A stretch of 9,301 nt of DNA from Acidobacteriota bacterium (GTDB lineage Bacteria; Actinomycetota; Acidimicrobiia; Spongiisociales; UBA5794), in NCBI GenBank assembly GCA_004356175.1, contig SMXV01000063.1, positions 1-9,301 of the forward strand. The letters run 5' to 3'. Positions 7,052 to 9,301 of the stretch are shown here, piece after piece. The notes under the pieces are model-generated. The model searched no databases. It saw only the letters and a program-made list of their open reading frames with translations, and was not told where the DNA came from. The first letter of the stretch is position 1. Each line of letters begins with the position of its first letter. The translations under genes were made by a program, and so were the position numbers.

Positions 7052-7178
7052 CTGTTACCCAGGGTACTTCAACCGCTATGCGGTTCCACAGCCCACAGAA
7101 GGACTGTGACGGATCGCGCACCTGCTTCTATGGGCCACCACACAGCCGCTATACCGGTCCCCATACCCTGGGTTACAG
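7052..7178. repeat. 127-bp nested imperfect palindrome between gatB and the tup operon
   Basis: Three pairs of arms share nearly one centre (7113-7115). The outer arms are 7052-7066 (CTGTTACCCAGGGTA) and 7164-7178, with 14 of 15 positions complementary. The middle arms are 7072-7083 (ACCGCTATGCGG) and 7146-7158, with one mismatch and one bulge; each is separated from the outer arm by exactly 5 bases. The inner arms are 7091-7101 (GCCCACAGAAG) and 7125-7135, with 10 of 11 positions paired; the odd position is G-U if the RNA is minus-strand. The loop is 7102-7124. Outer and middle arms are themselves small palindromes. The element begins 7 bases after the gatB stop and ends 47 bases before the tupB start. 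It could be a MITE/REP-type element, an RNA structure regulating tup or ending gatB, or a double operator. No U-tract follows it on either strand and no target-site duplication is obvious. Confidence 0.75.
7071..7085. repeat. Perfect 15-bp inverted repeat (AACCGC-TAT-GCGGTT)
   Basis: Six-base arms around a 3-base centre, within the left half of the larger palindrome. Its centre lies 17 bp from that of the neighbouring TACCC-A-GGGTA dyad (7056-7066). The pair recurs, inverted and slightly altered, at 7146-7175. It may be an operator for a dimeric regulator of the transporter genes; no regulator gene is in the window. Confidence 0.5.
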
Positions 7179-7185
7179 GACTGGG

Positions 7186-8637
7186 TTAGGGGGTGGTGGC
7201 GGTGCGGAGGAGGGATTGCACGACTTTGGGGTCTGCGCGACCTCCCATGTGGCGCATGACCTGACCGACCAGAAAGCCGAAGGGCTTCATGTCGCCCGCG
7301 TGGATCTTGTCGAGAGCATCTGGATTTGCTTCAAGGACGGCCGCAATGGCCTCCTCAATCGCACCGGTGTCTGAGACCTGAAGCAGATCCTCGGACTCCG
7401 CCACGTTCCTCGGCGTGCCCTCCCCATCGAGCACCCCGGCCAAGACCTGTTTGGCCGCGGACGACGAGAGCTCTCCTCCGTCGATCATTGCGATGAGCTC
7501 GACGATGTGGTCTGACGTGAGCGCAGTATCCGAGACGGCAATGGCGCGGCGACGTGTATGGGCCACTACTTCGCCGGTCAGCCAGATTCCGACCGAACGG
7601 GCAGGGGCTCCTTCGGCAACGGCAGCCTCGAACATCGACGCGAGGGCTGGAGTGTCCACCAGAACCCCTGCGGTCACATTGTCGACGCCGGCTGTGATGA
7701 ATCTCTTGCGGCGGGCCGCGGGCAGCTCTGGCAGGGTCTCTCTGATCGCTTCCTGCCATTCCGACGGCAGCTCAAGGGGCAGCAGGTCGGGATCCTGGAA
7801 GTAGCGGTAGTCCTCTGACTCCTCCTTCGGCCTCATCGAGCTTGTCCTGCCGGTGTTCTCGTTCCAGTGACGGGTCTCAAGCACGATCTCACCACCGCCC
7901 TCAAGCACGATGATCTGGCGTTCAATCTCAAAATCCACGGTGCGCTCAACCGAGCGAAGCGAGTTCACATTCTTTGTCTCTGTCCGAGTTCCGAATTCAG
8001 TCTCGCCAACGGGACGGACGGACACGTTGACGTCGAAACGCATCGAACCCGCCTCCAGTTTGGCGTCGGAAACCCCGAGTGCGAGAACAATCCTCTGAAT
8101 CTCAGCACCGTAGGCACGTGCCTCCTTTGCCGAGGAGATATCCGGTTCAGACACAATCTCGACGAGCGGGACACCGGCTCGGTTGAAGTCGAGAAGCGTG
8201 TAGTCCGCGTCGTAAATCCTGCCGTCACCACCGCCAACGTGGGTGCTCTTCCCCGTGTCCTCCTCCATGTGCACCCGCGTGATACCGATCGTGCGTATTT
8301 CGCCGTCGACATCGAGGTCAAGTGTGCCGTTCTCACACACAGGGAACGTGTACTGGCTGATCTGGTAGTTCTTTGGAAGATCCGGGTAGAAGTAACTCTT
8401 GCGGTAGAACAGCGAGGATTCGTTGATTTCGCAGTCGAGACTGAGCCCGATCTTGACGATGTCACTGATTGCGCGCTCGTTGGCCACCGGCAGGGCTCCG
8501 GGCAGCGCAAGACAGACCGGACAACATGCCGTATTCGGCTCAGGGGGTGTGTCCGCACGACACGCGCAGAACATCTTTGACGCAGTGGAGAGCTCAACAT
8601 GCGTCTCGATCCCAATCACCGCTTCCCAGGTCGTCAT
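7186..8637 (-). CDS. gatB: Aspartyl/glutamyl-tRNA amidotransferase subunit B
   Basis: tRNA-binding and kinase subunit of GatCAB, which converts misacylated Asp-tRNA(Asn) and/or Glu-tRNA(Gln) to the amide forms with ATP and ammonia passed from GatA. The 483-residue product is full length for the family. Motifs in order: GIETHVEL (9-16), a cysteine zinc site FCAC (23-26) with CCPVC (38-42), YPDLPKNYQISQY (84-96), HMEEDTGKS (123-131), DFNRAGVPLVEIVSEPD (150-166), FDVNVS (201-206), EDYRYFQDPDLLPL (275-288), and a C-terminal YqeY-like tRNA-binding tail with KPFGFLVGQVMR (451-462). The ATG at 8635-8637 overlaps the gatA stop as ATGA, so translation is probably coupled; only a weak GGTGAT precedes it. 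The TAA stop lies 7 bases before the large palindrome. Confidence 0.98.
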   Translation of the reverse strand: MTTWEAVIGIETHVELSTASKMFCACRADTPPEPNTACCPVCLALPGALPVANERAISDIVKIGLSLDCEINESSLFYRKSYFYPDLPKNYQISQYTFPVCENGTLDLDVDGEIRTIGITRVHMEEDTGKSTHVGGGDGRIYDADYTLLDFNRAGVPLVEIVSEPDISSAKEARAYGAEIQRIVLALGVSDAKLEAGSMRFDVNVSVRPVGETEFGTRTETKNVNSLRSVERTVDFEIERQIIVLEGGGEIVLETRHWNENTGRTSSMRPKEESEDYRYFQDPDLLPLELPSEWQEAIRETLPELPAARRKRFITAGVDNVTAGVLVDTPALASMFEAAVAEGAPARSVGIWLTGEVVAHTRRRAIAVSDTALTSDHIVELIAMIDGGELSSSAAKQVLAGVLDGEGTPRNVAESEDLLQVSDTGAIEEAIAAVLEANPDALDKIHAGDMKPFGFLVGQVMRHMGGRADPKVVQSLLRTATTP

Positions 8638-9301
8638 GGCATCACCACTTCTGACGTCGCAAGGTACGGCCTGTCCGTGAACGCTGCTAGACGCTCAACC
8701 TCAGCAGCCACCTGGTACATGATCTCTTCGCCAAGCGCTGGCCTCATGATCTGGAATCCGATTGGGAGGCCGTCGTCGTCGAGACCAATCGGGACCGAGA
8801 TCGCGGGATCACCAGCAAGGTTCGATGGGATGGTGCACAGGTCGGAGTAGTACATGGCGATCGGATCAGCCGACCGTTCACCAATGTCGAAGGCTGTTGT
8901 CGGAGTCGTGGGAGAAATCAGGACATCGACCTGTCCATACGCGGCCGCGAAGTCGCTGCGGACAAGGGTGCGGACGCGCTGGGCCTGACCATAGAACGCG
9001 TCGTAGTAGCCAGCTGACAGTGCATAGGTGCCGAGCAGGATTCGACGTTTGACCTCTGGGCCAAAACCCTCGGCGCGCGAGTGCGCCATCATCTCTTCGG
9101 TTGTTCCCTCGACCGTCGAACGGTGGCCATATCGCACACCGTCGAAACGGGCAAGGTTCGACGAAGCCTCGGCTGGTGCAATGATGTAGTAGGCGGATAG
9201 CGCGTACTCGGTTGATGGCAACGAGACATCGATGACCTCTGCGCCAGCGTCCTGAAGTTTGTCGGCCATGCTCCGAGTCGCAGCGACGATCTGCGTGTCG
9301 A
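8634..9301 (-). CDS. gatA: Glutamyl/aspartyl-tRNA amidotransferase subunit A (partial, N-terminus off the right edge)
   Basis: Amidase-signature subunit of GatCAB, which hydrolyses glutamine to supply ammonia to GatB. Only the C-terminal 221 residues are in the window; the frame is open to the right edge, so the Met codon at 9269 is internal, not the start. The Lys-Ser-Ser catalytic triad of the family lies in the missing N-terminal part and cannot be checked. Recognisable GatA blocks are TEYALSAYYIIAPAEASSNL, ARFDGVRYGHR, EVKRRILLGTYALSAGYYDAFY, DVLISPTTPTTAF and CTIPSNLAGDPAISVPIG, the last two forming part of the glutamine pocket in known structures. It ends in the 4-bp overlap with gatB. 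gatC is not visible and, if adjacent, would lie further right. Confidence 0.97.
   Translation of the reverse strand, partial: DTQIVAATRSMADKLQDAGAEVIDVSLPSTEYALSAYYIIAPAEASSNLARFDGVRYGHRSTVEGTTEEMMAHSRAEGFGPEVKRRILLGTYALSAGYYDAFYGQAQRVRTLVRSDFAAAYGQVDVLISPTTPTTAFDIGERSADPIAMYYSDLCTIPSNLAGDPAISVPIGLDDDGLPIGFQIMRPALGEEIMYQVAAEVERLAAFTDRPYLATSEVVMP

Noticed and set aside
7005..7185. A tRNA, small RNA gene or molybdenum-cofactor riboswitch in the gatB-tupB gap.
   Set aside because: No T-arm (GGTTCGANTCC-like) or cloverleaf is found, and the sequence does not show the conserved Moco-motif blocks I know; only the palindrome is supported.
7005..7185. Intrinsic terminator after gatB.
   Set aside because: The outer stem is long enough but is not followed by a T-run on either strand; the short GATTTTG stretch near 7020 is too far from it.
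7168..7188. Direct repeat CTGGGTTA with 13-bp period overlapping the gatB stop, considered as a target-site duplication.
   Set aside because: Both copies are on the same side of the palindrome, so they do not flank it; no matching copy is present next to 7052.

Overview
The window is an ordinary-looking stretch of chromosome from a moderately GC-rich bacterium. It is densely packed, mostly on the minus strand, with short gaps and several 4-8 bp gene overlaps. The GatCAB amidotransferase genes, a tungstate-type ABC transporter, a long (about 527-residue) SerA with a C-terminal ACT domain, GTG starts and start codons placed just downstream of TAnnnT boxes (possible leaderless transcription) together suggest Actinomycetota, perhaps an Acidimicrobiia-like lineage. 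That placement is inference; no rRNA or marker gene is present to confirm it. I see no tRNA, rRNA, CRISPR array, transposase or phage gene.

Layout, read in the direction of minus-strand transcription (right to left). gatA enters from the right edge without its N-terminus and overlaps gatB by 4 bp (ATGA); together they make two subunits of the Asp/Glu-tRNA amidotransferase. A 181-bp gap follows, almost filled by a nested imperfect palindrome (7052-7178). Next is a three-gene ABC importer, tupB-tupC-tupA (permease, ATPase, lipoprotein), with overlaps of 8 and 4 bp. serA (3-phosphoglycerate dehydrogenase) follows 63 bp later. pgpA (phosphatidylglycerophosphatase A) lies on the plus strand, converges on serA with only 14 bp between the stops, and diverges from an S9-family peptidase gene. 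The peptidase gene is followed 47 bp later by ilvE (branched-chain aminotransferase), which runs off the left edge.

Functionally this is housekeeping metabolism: misacylated-tRNA repair, oxyanion uptake, serine synthesis, phospholipid maturation, peptide hydrolysis and branched-chain amino-acid transamination. The coding genes are known families. The less ordinary signals lie between and within them: (1) the 127-bp nested palindrome between gatB and the transporter; (2) a 24-bp near-perfect palindrome in the divergent pgpA/peptidase promoter region; (3) a binding protein of the TupA type that has lost several family signature residues, leaving its substrate open; (4) two starts that look leaderless. 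No clearly new multi-gene system is visible.
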